Assembly: GCA_028690585.1 (NCBI GenBank)
Contig: JAQVAZ010000003.1
Coordinates: 1-59,294, forward strand
DNA length: 59,294 nucleotides
Source of the DNA: Candidatus Altimarinota bacterium
GTDB taxonomy: Bacteria; Patescibacteriota; Gracilibacteria; JAHISY01
Reading direction: 5' to 3'
In this document: in pieces, positions 8,781-17,517 of the stretch
Layout: every line of letters begins with the position of its first letter
Position numbering within the stretch: position 1 is the first letter of the stretch
Position numbers and translations under genes: made by a program
Notes under the pieces: generated by a model
Told to the model about the DNA's origin: nothing
The model's database searches: none
The model's input: the letters and a program-made list of their open reading frames with translations, nothing else

Positions 8781-8786
8781 TAGAAT
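8781..8786 (+). promoter_or_regulatory. -10 hexamer TAGAAT, 9 nt before rluB
   Basis: TAGAAT ends 9 nt before the rluB ATG. Transcription starting about 7 nt downstream would leave a leader of 0-3 nt. No Shine-Dalgarno lies between. Confidence 0.55.
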
Positions 8787-8795
8787 ACATTTGTT

Positions 8796-9497
8796 ATGCA
8801 AATCCGGCTGAATAAATATCTCGCAGAAAAAGGCATTGCTTCGCGGCGCAAAGCGGATGAGTTGATTGCTGCGGGTAAAGTAAAAGTGAATGGGAAAGTC
8901 GCGAGTGAATTGGGCGTGAAAGTAGATGAGGAGAAAGATAAAGTGGAAGTAGCCGATGAAGTTATCGAAGCGCAAAAGGATTTGGTATATCTGATGCTAC
9001 ATAAGCCAGCGGGCTACACCACCTCAGTGGTGAAGACGAAAACTGATCCACAAATTGTGATGGATCTCGTGCCAGAGAAGCCGAGGATTTTTCCCGTGGG
9101 CAGATTGGATAAGGAAACTACTGGCTTACTGATACTTACGAATGATGGAGTTTTAGCTTATCGACTCACCCACCCAAAATTCGAATGTGAAAAAGAATAC
9201 GAAGTGGAATTGGATAGTCCTCTCACTGCGGAAAGAATCCGGAAAATCGAAGCAGGTGTGAAACTAGAGAAAGCAGCGACGAAACCTACGCAAGTAAAAC
9301 AGATTGGAAGTTATACTGCGCGGGTAATTATCACGGAAGGCAAAAATCGGCAGGTGAGAAAAATCTTCGGGAAAGTTGGTTGCGAAGTGGTGAAGTTACA
9401 GAGAGTAAGAGTGAAGCAACTCACTCTCGGAGATCTTGCAATCGGAAAGTGGAGGAAACTAACCGAGAGTGAGGTTAAAATGTTGCGCGATGCTTAA
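8796..9497 (+). CDS. rluB: 23S rRNA pseudouridine synthase, RsuA/RluB family
   Basis: Converts a uridine in ribosomal RNA to pseudouridine. The protein is 233 aa. It has an N-terminal S4 RNA-binding domain (IRLNKYLAEKGIASRRKADELI, roughly residues 3-60) and then the catalytic domain with the family motif GRLDKETTGLL, whose aspartate is D105. Members of this family modify either 16S (RsuA) or 23S (RluB/E/F) RNA. RluB is the closer match by N-terminus and length, but the exact target is inferred. The D-Ala-D-Ala carboxypeptidase gene overlaps its 3' end. Confidence 0.9.
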   Translation: MQIRLNKYLAEKGIASRRKADELIAAGKVKVNGKVASELGVKVDEEKDKVEVADEVIEAQKDLVYLMLHKPAGYTTSVVKTKTDPQIVMDLVPEKPRIFPVGRLDKETTGLLILTNDGVLAYRLTHPKFECEKEYEVELDSPLTAERIRKIEAGVKLEKAATKPTQVKQIGSYTARVIITEGKNRQVRKIFGKVGCEVVKLQRVRVKQLTLGDLAIGKWRKLTESEVKMLRDA

Positions 9498-10332
9498 TGC
9501 AGTTTTCTCGCTTCTCGGTTTCTCCCAGCCAATCGCCACTCTCCCACCTGCGAGTGTTTTGGAAATCGTTGCGCCTCCACAATTACGCGGAGAAGAATTA
9601 GCACCAGTGGTAAAAGCCGAAGCAGCATTGGTAATGGATGTGAAAACAGGCAGCATTCTTTTTGAAAAAAATGCGCAAACGCAACTCCCGATTGCTTCCC
9701 TCACGAAGCTAGTAACTGCGCTTGTAGCCAAAGAAAATTATCAGCTGAATGATGTGGTAGTGGTGAGTGAAAACGCAGACAAGCAACCACCGGCGGAAGC
9801 GCATCTCCTCACGGGAGAAGAAATCACGGTGGAGAATTTGCTAAAAGCGCTGCTGATAAATTCTGCAAATGATGCAGCTACCGCGCTAGCGGAGAAAATG
9901 GGAGAAGAAGAATTCGTAGTGAAGATGAATGATAAAGTCAGCAAGCTCGGTTTGCTAAATACGCATTTCTCCAACGCAGTGGGTTACGATGAAGAGGGAA
10001 ATTATTCCACTGCCTATGACCTTGCGCGCCTCGCTGGATATTTCTTGCGTGATGATTTGCTACGCGAAATCGTAGCAACACAAAACGCCACGGTTGCTTC
10101 GGTGAATGGTGGAATCCGCCACCAACTTTCTTCGACTAATAAACTTTACGGCACTTATCTCACGATGCGCGGGCTAAAAACTGGCACCACTGATGAAGCA
10201 GGAGAATGCTTCGCGGGAATCGCGGAAGGAGAAAATGGGCAGCAGGTTTTAGCTATCGTTTTGAATTCTCCCAGCCGCATGCAAGAAGATAAAGCGCTAC
10301 TGACTTGGGCTCTCACAAATTTCCGCTGGTGA
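9469..10332 (+). CDS. dacA: D-alanyl-D-alanine carboxypeptidase (PBP5-like)
   Basis: A penicillin-binding serine peptidase that trims the terminal D-Ala of peptidoglycan stem peptides outside the cell. All three S11 motifs are present: SLTK (S77, K80), SAN (132-134) and KTGTT near residue 237. At 287 aa it has the catalytic domain but lacks the C-terminal beta domain and amphipathic anchor of E. coli PBP5. The start is uncertain. GTG 9469 gives a short N-terminus with RLK before a hydrophobic stretch, as in a signal peptide; ATG 9490 is seven codons later. Both overlap the end of rluB, implying co-translation. Confidence 0.92.
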   Translation: MRLKCCAMLNAVFSLLGFSQPIATLPPASVLEIVAPPQLRGEELAPVVKAEAALVMDVKTGSILFEKNAQTQLPIASLTKLVTALVAKENYQLNDVVVVSENADKQPPAEAHLLTGEEITVENLLKALLINSANDAATALAEKMGEEEFVVKMNDKVSKLGLLNTHFSNAVGYDEEGNYSTAYDLARLAGYFLRDDLLREIVATQNATVASVNGGIRHQLSSTNKLYGTYLTMRGLKTGTTDEAGECFAGIAEGENGQQVLAIVLNSPSRMQEDKALLTWALTNFRW

Positions 10333-10410
10333 AGTGGAGCGCAGCTTATATGTAATGTCTGCTTTTAAGTTTTTGAGAAAAATATTAAAGACACTTAAGC
10401 GAAATCCGCC
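10332..10410. repeat. Dispersed intergenic element, copy A
   Basis: This resembles 33224-33307, roughly 70-75% by eye. Both begin AAGTGGAGC, share TCTGCTTTTAA in the middle and CTTAAGCGA near the end, and finish in CCGCC. Copy A directly follows the dacA stop. Its role is unknown. Confidence 0.5.
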
Positions 10411-10518
10411 GAAGCAATATTTACAGACAAAACAACATTCGCATGATTCTCCTATCTCCATTCACAAATTTATCCCATAGTCTTTGACGAAGGCGGATGG
10501 TAAAATAAATCTACCCCA

Positions 10519-11583
10519 ATGCTGCAAGACTTAGCCTTTATTCTCGGATTCGGAACTTTATCCTTCGCAGTTGCGATGCTTCTGGCTCCGGGTTTCATTC
10601 GTTTTTTGCATAAGAATAAAATCGGGAAACAAATTCGCGATACTGCTGTCGACGGAAAAGATTCTCCCATCTTCCGCGCTTTGCATTTGAAAAAAAGTGG
10701 CACTCCTACGATGGGAGGCATTTTGATTTGGGGCACTGTGATTGCGATGGTTTTGATTTCTCTAATTCCGAAAGAGTTGGGTTTCACGAATTACTCTCTC
10801 TGGAATCGCGCCGAAACTTATATTCCTCTCTTCACTTTGGTAACTGCGGGATTACTCGGAATGCTGGATGATTGGTTTAATATCACGGGAGTCGGTGGAG
10901 GCAAAGGTTTGCGTGTAAAACCAAAACTCATTTGGCTAACAATTTTTGCTTTAGCTGGCGCTTGGTGGTTTTACTCGAAACTCGGTTGTCTCGATGGCTT
11001 GGAAAATGCTTGTCTTATTCACATTCCCCGCCTCGGAGATTTTGATATCGGGTGGGGTTATATTCCACTCTTTGTGCTTGTAATTATCGCGAGTGCGAAT
11101 GCAGTAAATATCACTGATGGTTTGGATGGATTAGCAGCAGGATTACTGATAATCGCTTTCGGCGCTTTCTCTGCCATCGCTTTTGCAAAAGGAATGTTTC
11201 TGCTGGCAACACTTTGCGCCACGATTGGTGGCGCTACCACTGCTTTCCTTTGGTGGAATATTCCTCCCGCAAAATTCTTCATGGGGGATACGGGTAGCTA
11301 TGCGCTGGGTGCCACTCTCGGAGTGATTGCGATGCTGACTGATTCACTCGTGCCTTTTCTTTTTATCGGCTCGATTTTTATTTTGGAAACTCTCTCAGTG
11401 ATTATCCAACTCGTCAGCAAAAAATTCTTCGGTAAAAAAGTTTTCCTGATTGCACCGATTCATCATCACTTCGAGAAACTCGGTTGGCCCGAATACCAAA
11501 TCACGATGCGCTTCTGGTTGATTGGTGGAGTGATGGCTGGCCTCGGATTGGTGCTGGGAATAGTGGGAATGGGAATCAAGTAG
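10519..11583 (+). CDS. mraY: Phospho-N-acetylmuramoyl-pentapeptide transferase
   Basis: Makes lipid I by moving phospho-MurNAc-pentapeptide to undecaprenyl phosphate at the inner membrane face. The protein is 354 aa with about ten membrane helices. The family motifs are all visible: the first aspartate cluster GMLDDW, NAVNITDGLDGLAAG, FMGDTGS, and the C-terminal histidine motif IAPIHHHFEKLGW. It stands alone rather than in a dcw (mur-fts) cluster. A TAAAAT hexamer (10501-10506) lies 12 nt before the ATG, so the leader is probably very short; there is no Shine-Dalgarno. Confidence 0.98.
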   Translation: MLQDLAFILGFGTLSFAVAMLLAPGFIRFLHKNKIGKQIRDTAVDGKDSPIFRALHLKKSGTPTMGGILIWGTVIAMVLISLIPKELGFTNYSLWNRAETYIPLFTLVTAGLLGMLDDWFNITGVGGGKGLRVKPKLIWLTIFALAGAWWFYSKLGCLDGLENACLIHIPRLGDFDIGWGYIPLFVLVIIASANAVNITDGLDGLAAGLLIIAFGAFSAIAFAKGMFLLATLCATIGGATTAFLWWNIPPAKFFMGDTGSYALGATLGVIAMLTDSLVPFLFIGSIFILETLSVIIQLVSKKFFGKKVFLIAPIHHHFEKLGWPEYQITMRFWLIGGVMAGLGLVLGIVGMGIK

Positions 11584-11615
11584 TTGGTAGATTTTTGGAA
11601 TTGGAAATTTAATTT

Positions 11616-11643
11616 TGTCATTCCTGCGAAAGCAGGAATCCAG
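11616..11643. repeat. TTTTGTC-led palindrome (GAAA loop)
   Basis: ATTCCTGC and GCAGGAAT (11620-11639) pair around a GAAA loop, and the element starts GTCATTCC and ends ATCCAG. An element with the same ends and loop but a different, still self-complementary stem lies at 51855-51882. There is a poly-A but no poly-T directly after it, so it may be a repeat rather than a terminator. Confidence 0.7.
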
Positions 11644-11663
11644 AAAAAACACTTTCCTACTTC

Positions 11664-11693
11664 TTGACAAAGTAAGATATGTGCTTGTATAAT
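11664..11693 (+). promoter_or_regulatory. Consensus sigma70 promoter
   Basis: TTGACA (11664-11669) and TATAAT (11688-11693) are separated by 18 bp, a full match at both boxes. The predicted start is near 11700, giving a leader of about 24 nt before the ATG at 11724. This is the only perfect -35/-10 pair I found in the window. Confidence 0.85.
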
Positions 11694-11723
11694 ACTTCCC
11701 TTTATATTTTTAATATAAATTTT

Positions 11724-12098
11724 ATGGAACATGATGATCCGCTAGGGCATGAAAAAATTGCCACAGGCGTAAAAGAAAAACTTGCTAACCTGGAAAAATA
11801 TATGCCAGATCAGCCAGATATTGTTTATGAGTTTGCCAGATTCCTATCTGAACGTGCATCTGATGAGCTTATCTTAGCAGGATTTTATATGACTGTATCA
11901 CTTGCGCTAGGAGATTTGCAGAAAGGAGTTGATGGATTTGATGGAAAGCGAATTAATTCAAGACTTGTTGGCGCTCCTCCAATGGGATATAAGCTGCTAG
12001 GAAGTTGCGCACCTAAGATGGCAGAGGTTTTATTTGGCAAAGAATATATGGATCAAGTTAAGGAAGCTCGGTCGCAAGTTAAAGAAACATATTCTTAA
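11724..12098 (+). CDS. Hypothetical helical protein
   Basis: 124 aa from the ATG at 11724 (MEHDDPLGHEK). An in-frame ATG at 11679 overlaps the promoter, so it is not the start. No signal peptide or membrane segment; one moderately hydrophobic helix (LILAGFYMTVSLALGDL), a PPMGYKLLG turn, and a basic/acidic C-terminal helix. No family is recognised. The consensus promoter predicts high, possibly constitutive expression, which is unusual for an unknown gene. It converges on the VirB4-like gene 11 bp away. Confidence 0.7.
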   Translation: MEHDDPLGHEKIATGVKEKLANLEKYMPDQPDIVYEFARFLSERASDELILAGFYMTVSLALGDLQKGVDGFDGKRINSRLVGAPPMGYKLLGSCAPKMAEVLFGKEYMDQVKEARSQVKETYS

Positions 12099-12109
12099 AT
12101 ATAAAATTC

Positions 12110-15034
12110 CTATAATCCCTTCGCATCCTCCACTCTCTGCGCCAGCACTTCTTCTGGGTTGGTAGTTACAATCTTGTTTTCGTTGTAACTCGCGATGATT
12201 TGAATCGCTACATGCTTGTTGTCTGCGAAGAATAATCCTTGGCCGACTCCGGAATTGAGCAGTAAATATTTTTCACCATCCGTGAGATTGAAAGTCTTTT
12301 GCAAAACTTCCATCGAGGAAGGCGCCTGCTTCATGAGAATCGCCATCGAGGAGTTGGTAACCACTGGCTTACCATACGGACTGCGGAGGAAATCTTCCAC
12401 ATCCTGAGTAATCGTAGTGATGCCGAGATAATATTTTCTAGCGCGCTTCACGAGACCGTATAGGAATTTCGCAGCGTCTTCGTGTTGCATCATAGTCCAC
12501 GCTTCATCCACTACGAGGATTCTCTTTTTCAATTCACTTCTGACTTTATTCCAAATATAATTGAGGATGATATACATCGCGATTGGGCGAAGTTGATCTT
12601 CGAGATCACGAATACAGAAAACTACTAAACCAGAGTTGAGATTCACATTGGTTTCCTGATTGAAAATTCCAGCGTAAGTTCCCGTAGTATATTTTTGTAA
12701 ACGCTGAGAAATTTCTTCTGCGCCTTTCATGGAAGAAAGCACTGAATGGAAATCACCCATCGTTGGAGGAGGAATTCCCGTTGGATCTTCGCGACTCATC
12801 GTGATGCCTTTGATTGCGTAAGTATCGAGAAGTGCTTTATCTATTAAAGCTTCTTCTGAAGCTGTCATCGTGCCAAGCATCAACTTCAGTAAACCTGTGA
12901 TGGTAATAATATTTTCACGTAGTAAATCTCCTGGCTTCACATCATTGCCTTCGAAAGCCGCTGGCAAATCAAATGGATTGATACGTTGCTGAGAGTTGAG
13001 AGAGATACGGAGATAAGTGCCACCGACAGTTTGCGCCAATTCTTCGTATTCGTTTTCTGGATCAATCACAATCACATCCGTGCCAAACATACTCTGGCGA
13101 AGAATTTCCAATTTCACTGCGTAAGATTTACCTGCGCCAGAAGTCGCAAACACTGTAGAGTTGGCATTTGGTAGTTGGAATCTATCGAAGATGATGAGGG
13201 AATTGTTGTGGCGATTTAATCCGTAGAGAATTCCATCATCAGTTGCGAGTGAAGAAGAAACAAATGGGAAAGTAGTAGAAAGCGGCGAAGTATTCATATT
13301 ACGGAAAACTCCCAACTCATCCAAAGCGATTGGAATAGTAGAATTAAACGCATGCTCGTTTTGAATATCTGCGCGCTTAGTCAAAACTAATTTTCCGCCA
13401 AGCAAATTCTCAAGCAGCTTCGTGGAAGCTTCGAGTTTCTTTTCATCTTCCGCGTAAACCGTGAAGTAGAAACCAAACTGGAAAAATTTTTCTTGGCCGC
13501 GCTGAAGATCAGTGCGAAGTTGCTCAGCATCTTCGAGCGCAGTTTCAAGCACTGGATCTCTCACATTCCCCTTCTCGCGTTGCATCGTAATGGAAGATTG
13601 AATCTGCGCAACTTTCTTCTTCAGCGTATGCATGATTTCTGCTGAAGAAATCGGATAGATGAATTGCGCCATATCCACCGTAGCATCGAAATTCACCACT
13701 GGAGTCAGCCAGTTAGTTTCGAGATAACGCGGATAAGCGTAAACGAAAAAGCTGCGAGAAAACACTCCAGAAAGCTGGAGATGATCGTAATGCACTTCAA
13801 GTGAAGAAGGCGCGATGAGATCTCTCACACTCGCGAGACCTTGTTGATAAACCTTTTCAGCTTCCCGCAAAGAAATGGTATTTGCCGAAGCTTCTACTGC
13901 AGCAGGAATCCCACTTGCAGCGACTGGAGAAGCTACAGAAGTAATGGTTGGCGAAATAACTTCTTCTGGATTTTTTCTATCAAAAAAATTCCGGATAAAA
14001 TTTCCTGTCACTTTGTTATTTTGCTGGAGAAATTGCTCACCTGTAGTTGTTGGCTGTGGAGCCTCATTCACAATCGGAGCTTCTGGAATCGCAGCGGCTG
14101 CTTGCGCTTCCGCAACTTGCTGCGCTGCTACCACTTCTTCTGGATTCGGAATCACTGGAGAATCTTCGGTAACCTGAGTTGGTTGAATTTCCACTGGCTG
14201 CTCAGATGAAACTTCAGCAACTTGAGAATTTTCTGGTTGTAAATTTTCCTCTGCTGGAATTTCTGCTACTTGGGAAACTTCTTCTGGAGAAGATTCAAAA
14301 GCTGCGACTTCTGGCTGAGTTTCTGGTTGGGAAATTTCTACTTCAGCAACTTGAGGATCTTCAGTAGTTAATTGAGCAGCAACCTCTTCGGTTGGTGCAA
14401 CTTCTGATTGTGAAGTTTCTTCTGCAACTGGAGGAATAGAATCCTCTGTTGGTTGAGATTCTGCTATCGCTTGCTGTTGAATACTCTCGACTAAACTACC
14501 TGCCTCCACGGGTTTGGATTCTTCTACTACAGAATCTTGAGAATCTTCAGTAGCTACTTCTTCCGCTGGTGTAACTTCAGATTGTGAGATTTCCTCAACT
14601 GGAGGAGTAGTAATTTCCACTGGTTGTGAAACCATATCAGATTCAGCTTCAACAGCTGGATAATTTTCAGCCACTGGCTGAGTGATAATTTCTTCTTCTG
14701 CTGAGGAAGCTTCTGGTTGTGAAATTTCTTCTGCAACTGGAGAAATAGAATCCTCTGTAGGTTGAGTTTCTACCATCGCTTGCTGCTGGATATTTTCTAC
14801 CAAACTACCTGCTTCGATAGGTTTAGGCTCTCCCACTGCAGAATCTTGATTGACTTCTGTCGCAACTGGTTGATTCGCAGCTACTGCCAACTCATCTGGA
14901 ATCGGCTCAAAAGTAAAATCCATATCTGGAGTTTGGGCTTCTGGCTGCGCAACTGAGGTTTCAACTGGCTGCACCAAATTCTGCGCTACGGCAGGATCTT
15001 GAGTATTCGCGGTTGTTGCTTGGTTTTCCGCCAT
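12110..15034 (-). CDS. VirB4/TraC-like ATPase with long acidic N-terminus
   Basis: A 974 aa ATPase of the type IV secretion VirB4/TraC class. The C-terminal half carries Walker A ATSGAGKSY near residue 630, VIDPENEYEEL soon after, and the Walker B-type ILVVDEAWTMMQ near residue 835. The middle region (about 380-600) is the VirB4 N-terminal domain. The first 330 residues are a low-complexity Glu/Gln/Pro/Val segment not found in classical VirB4. It contains an internal duplication (residues 63-113 and 166-216). Such ATPases power pilus biogenesis or DNA transfer; many CPR genomes keep them. A pilin-like candidate is at 37398. Confidence 0.85.
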   Translation of the reverse strand: MAENQATTANTQDPAVAQNLVQPVETSVAQPEAQTPDMDFTFEPIPDELAVAANQPVATEVNQDSAVGEPKPIEAGSLVENIQQQAMVETQPTEDSISPVAEEISQPEASSAEEEIITQPVAENYPAVEAESDMVSQPVEITTPPVEEISQSEVTPAEEVATEDSQDSVVEESKPVEAGSLVESIQQQAIAESQPTEDSIPPVAEETSQSEVAPTEEVAAQLTTEDPQVAEVEISQPETQPEVAAFESSPEEVSQVAEIPAEENLQPENSQVAEVSSEQPVEIQPTQVTEDSPVIPNPEEVVAAQQVAEAQAAAAIPEAPIVNEAPQPTTTGEQFLQQNNKVTGNFIRNFFDRKNPEEVISPTITSVASPVAASGIPAAVEASANTISLREAEKVYQQGLASVRDLIAPSSLEVHYDHLQLSGVFSRSFFVYAYPRYLETNWLTPVVNFDATVDMAQFIYPISSAEIMHTLKKKVAQIQSSITMQREKGNVRDPVLETALEDAEQLRTDLQRGQEKFFQFGFYFTVYAEDEKKLEASTKLLENLLGGKLVLTKRADIQNEHAFNSTIPIALDELGVFRNMNTSPLSTTFPFVSSSLATDDGILYGLNRHNNSLIIFDRFQLPNANSTVFATSGAGKSYAVKLEILRQSMFGTDVIVIDPENEYEELAQTVGGTYLRISLNSQQRINPFDLPAAFEGNDVKPGDLLRENIITITGLLKLMLGTMTASEEALIDKALLDTYAIKGITMSREDPTGIPPPTMGDFHSVLSSMKGAEEISQRLQKYTTGTYAGIFNQETNVNLNSGLVVFCIRDLEDQLRPIAMYIILNYIWNKVRSELKKRILVVDEAWTMMQHEDAAKFLYGLVKRARKYYLGITTITQDVEDFLRSPYGKPVVTNSSMAILMKQAPSSMEVLQKTFNLTDGEKYLLLNSGVGQGLFFADNKHVAIQIIASYNENKIVTTNPEEVLAQRVEDAKGL

Positions 15035-15141
15035 CTATTTTTGTGTATATTTTGAAATAATTTTCCTAGTATTTTAGCAGAAAAAGGCTGCGTTTACAAG
15101 ACTTTTAGCTCAAGGATAAGGTAGAATCCAGCTACTCGATT

Positions 15142-15717
15142 ATGGCTAAAAATATCTCAATTCGTTGGTTTTCCCGCGCTGGCCAAGGTGCCATTACGGC
15201 AGCTACCGCTTTAGCCCAGATTTTGGGGGAAAATGGGAAATTTGTGCAGGTTTTCCCTGATTTTGGCGCGGAAAAACGCGGAGCCGCTGTGGTAGTTTTT
15301 AACCGTATTTCAAGCGAAAAACTCACCAATGTTGCCCATCCTCGCGGGGTGGATATCGTGGTTTTACTCGATACTTCACTGGTTGCCAGTGGTGAGATTT
15401 CGAAGGAAAAACTCCTAGAAGGTTTGAACCCTAATGGAAAATTGCTGGTGAATACCGCGCAGAAAACTCTCAAAATAGCGCAAGATTTGAAGAATGTGTT
15501 TACGGTGAAAGCGAGTGAAATCGCAGTGGAAACCATCGGAAAAGATATTCCAAATGTGCCAATTTTGGGCGCTTTGGTAAAAATCGGAGAATTCCTTGAT
15601 TTGGAAAAATTCCAAGCTGGCTTGAGAAATTTCCTTGGCAATCACCTCCCTCCTGAGATTTTGGAAGGAAATCTAAAAGCTTTCGAGAAAGGTTATAATG
15701 AAATCTCAAAACTATGA
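15142..15717 (+). CDS. porG: Pyruvate:ferredoxin oxidoreductase gamma subunit
   Basis: The gamma subunit of a four-subunit 2-oxoacid:ferredoxin oxidoreductase, which oxidises pyruvate (or a branched-chain 2-oxoacid) to the acyl-CoA with ferredoxin as acceptor. The 191 aa length fits, and the N-terminal ISIRWFSRAGQGAITAATALAQ is the family signature. First of five tightly packed genes; its TGA overlaps the porD ATG (ATGA). A TAGAAT hexamer (15122-15127) ends 14 nt before the ATG and is divergent from the VirB4-like gene. Pyruvate versus another oxoacid cannot be settled from sequence alone. Confidence 0.93.
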   Translation: MAKNISIRWFSRAGQGAITAATALAQILGENGKFVQVFPDFGAEKRGAAVVVFNRISSEKLTNVAHPRGVDIVVLLDTSLVASGEISKEKLLEGLNPNGKLLVNTAQKTLKIAQDLKNVFTVKASEIAVETIGKDIPNVPILGALVKIGEFLDLEKFQAGLRNFLGNHLPPEILEGNLKAFEKGYNEISKL

Positions 15718-16025
15718 GTAAGGAAAAGAAATTACCGGGTTGGAAATCTCTCCCAATCGGAGGTGTTATTTTGAATCCTGGCAGCAGCCGAGAATACAAC
15801 ACTGGCAACTGGGTGAGAGAAACTTGTAAGTGGAATAAGGAAAGTTGTATCAACTGCAATCTCTGTTGGCCAGTTTGCCCAGAAAACGCAATCCTCGTAG
15901 ATAAAGCCGGAAACATGATTGGAATCGATGAAGAGAAATGCACCGCTTGCGGATTGTGTATCACCGCTTGCCCTACCAATCCAAAATCTTTGAAATTGGA
16001 ATCTAAAAAACTTGAAGAAATCTAA
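15714..16025 (+). CDS. porD: Pyruvate:ferredoxin oxidoreductase delta subunit (2x[4Fe-4S])
   Basis: A small ferredoxin-like subunit of 103 aa that passes electrons from the catalytic core to ferredoxin. Two cluster-binding motifs are present: CINCNLCWPVCP near residues 44-55 and CTACGLCITACP near residues 78-89. The N-terminal WKSLPIGG...PGSS arrangement is typical of PorD. The start overlaps porG by 4 nt, and the last base of its TAA is the first base of the porA ATG, so the three genes are probably translated in series. Confidence 0.95.
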   Translation: MSKEKKLPGWKSLPIGGVILNPGSSREYNTGNWVRETCKWNKESCINCNLCWPVCPENAILVDKAGNMIGIDEEKCTACGLCITACPTNPKSLKLESKKLEEI

Positions 16026-17188
16026 TGCAAAAAATCCTCAATGGTAACGAAGCAGTGGCGCTAGCGCTGAAGCAAATCAATCCTGATGTATTTGCTGCTT
16101 ATCCGATTACTCCCTCCACACACATTCCAGAAGTATTTAGTAGTTATGTAGCAAATGGTGAAGTGGATACGGAATTTGTGCCAGTGGAATCCGAGCATTC
16201 TGCGATGAGTGCTTGTATCGGTGCCGCTGCGAGTGGCGTGAGAGCTGTTACCGCTACCGCCAGCCAAGGCCTCGCCTACATGCATGAAGTTTTGTGGAAT
16301 GCGAGTGGTATGCGACTTCCGATTCTGCTTGCGAATGCGAATCGCGCACTCAGCGCGCCACTTTCTATCCATGGAGATCACTCCGACTCTATGAGTCAGC
16401 GCGATACTGGCTGGATTCAACTCTATGCCGATTCTCCACAGGAAGCTTACGATCTCACACTGCAAGCTTATTTGATTGGAGAAAATGCAAAAGTAAGATT
16501 GCCAGTGATGGTTTGCTTCGATGGTTTCGAGACCTCACATCTTTCTACAAATGTGGAAGTGCTGGAAGATAAAGTCGCAAAAGATTTTGTAGGAGAAGTG
16601 AAAACTTTGAATCCGCTGCTTGATTTAGAAAACCCAGTGACTTATGGAAGCTATACCAATCCAGATTGGTTTTTTGAAATGCGTAGAAGCCAACACGAAG
16701 GAATGCAAAACGCGCAGAAAATAATTTCCGAAGTTGGAAAAAGTTTTGGAAAAATCAGCGGCAGAGATTATGCCGAGCCGATTGAAACTTTGGAAATCGA
16801 AGATGCCGAAAGTGTGATTGTGATTGTCGGCGCTAGCAGCGGCAGCGCTACCGAAGCAGTAGTGAAATTACGTAGCAAAGGAAAAAAAGTTGGGATGCTG
16901 CGCGTAAGAAGTTTCCGACCATTTCCATTTGAAGCAGTCGCAAACGCCTTAAAAAAAGCTAAACGCGTAGCAGTCTGTGACAAAACGATGCCAGCGGGTG
17001 GAGTCGGCGGCCCACTCTTTGCAGAAGTTTCTGCTGCACTACTTGCGAATAATCTCAACCCAAAAGTTGTGAACTTCATCTACGGAATCGGCCAGCGGCA
17101 ATTCTCCCCAACTCATGCAGAAGAAATTTTTGCGAAGCTAGAAGAAAAAGATTGCGAGAGAATTAATTTTGTAAATCTCCGCGAATAA
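16025..17188 (+). CDS. porA: Pyruvate:ferredoxin oxidoreductase alpha subunit
   Basis: The 387 aa alpha subunit contributes the pyrimidine-binding half of the thiamine diphosphate site. N-terminal GNEAVALALKQINPDVFAAYPITPSTHIPE and VESEHSAMSACIGAAASG are the family markers, with the conserved glutamate in VESEHS. A transketolase-C-like domain follows after residue 250 (VIVIVGASSGSATEAVVKLR). The start shares one base with the porD stop (TAATG), and its own stop shares one base with the next start. The coupled spacing argues for stoichiometric translation of the complex. Confidence 0.95.
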   Translation: MQKILNGNEAVALALKQINPDVFAAYPITPSTHIPEVFSSYVANGEVDTEFVPVESEHSAMSACIGAAASGVRAVTATASQGLAYMHEVLWNASGMRLPILLANANRALSAPLSIHGDHSDSMSQRDTGWIQLYADSPQEAYDLTLQAYLIGENAKVRLPVMVCFDGFETSHLSTNVEVLEDKVAKDFVGEVKTLNPLLDLENPVTYGSYTNPDWFFEMRRSQHEGMQNAQKIISEVGKSFGKISGRDYAEPIETLEIEDAESVIVIVGASSGSATEAVVKLRSKGKKVGMLRVRSFRPFPFEAVANALKKAKRVAVCDKTMPAGGVGGPLFAEVSAALLANNLNPKVVNFIYGIGQRQFSPTHAEEIFAKLEEKDCERINFVNLRE

Positions 17189-17517
17189 TGAATTTATATT
17201 TTTTAATTTTCGGCAGCGCAGCGAGTTACATCCTCGGAGATTTTTGCGCGAAAAACTGGGGAGTAAAAGGTAACTGGTTTTATCTTGCAATCACTCTCAT
17301 GCTTTATTTTATGGGTGGATTGCTAATGATTTTCGCGATTAAAAAAAGCTCTCTTTCGCTTGCAGTCAGCAGTGTGCCTCTCATCAGCATCATGGCTGGA
17401 ATCACTTTTGGTTATTTTTACTTCGGAGAAAGATTATCCTCTACTCAATATCTCGGAATCGGAATCGGAATTTGCGCTTTGATTCTGATTCTCTTCCCTA
17501 TCAAACTTTTGCAGTAA
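17188..17517 (+). CDS. Small DMT/SMR-like membrane protein inside the por operon
   Basis: A 109 aa protein with four hydrophobic helices, the size and layout of small multidrug resistance or half-EamA transporters. The stretch GYFYFGERLSSTQYLGIGIGICALILI matches the last two helices of DMT proteins (a 'F.E.l...q.lG..li..G' pattern). It sits between porA and porB with a 1-nt overlap on one side and direct abutment on the other. It therefore appears to be translated as part of the oxidoreductase operon. Export of a metabolite linked to the reaction is one reading. The usual SMR active glutamate in helix 1 is absent, so drug export is unlikely. Confidence 0.8.
   Translation: MNLYFLIFGSAASYILGDFCAKNWGVKGNWFYLAITLMLYFMGGLLMIFAIKKSSLSLAVSSVPLISIMAGITFGYFYFGERLSSTQYLGIGIGICALILILFPIKLLQ

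Noticed and set aside
10484-10506. TTGACG/TAAAAT promoter of mraY
   Set aside because: Only 11 bp separate the boxes, too close for sigma70; the -10 alone is kept as a possible site.
14179-14367. Leu/Gln-rich plus-strand ORF in the VirB4 gene
   Set aside because: Shadow of the repetitive acidic N-terminus.
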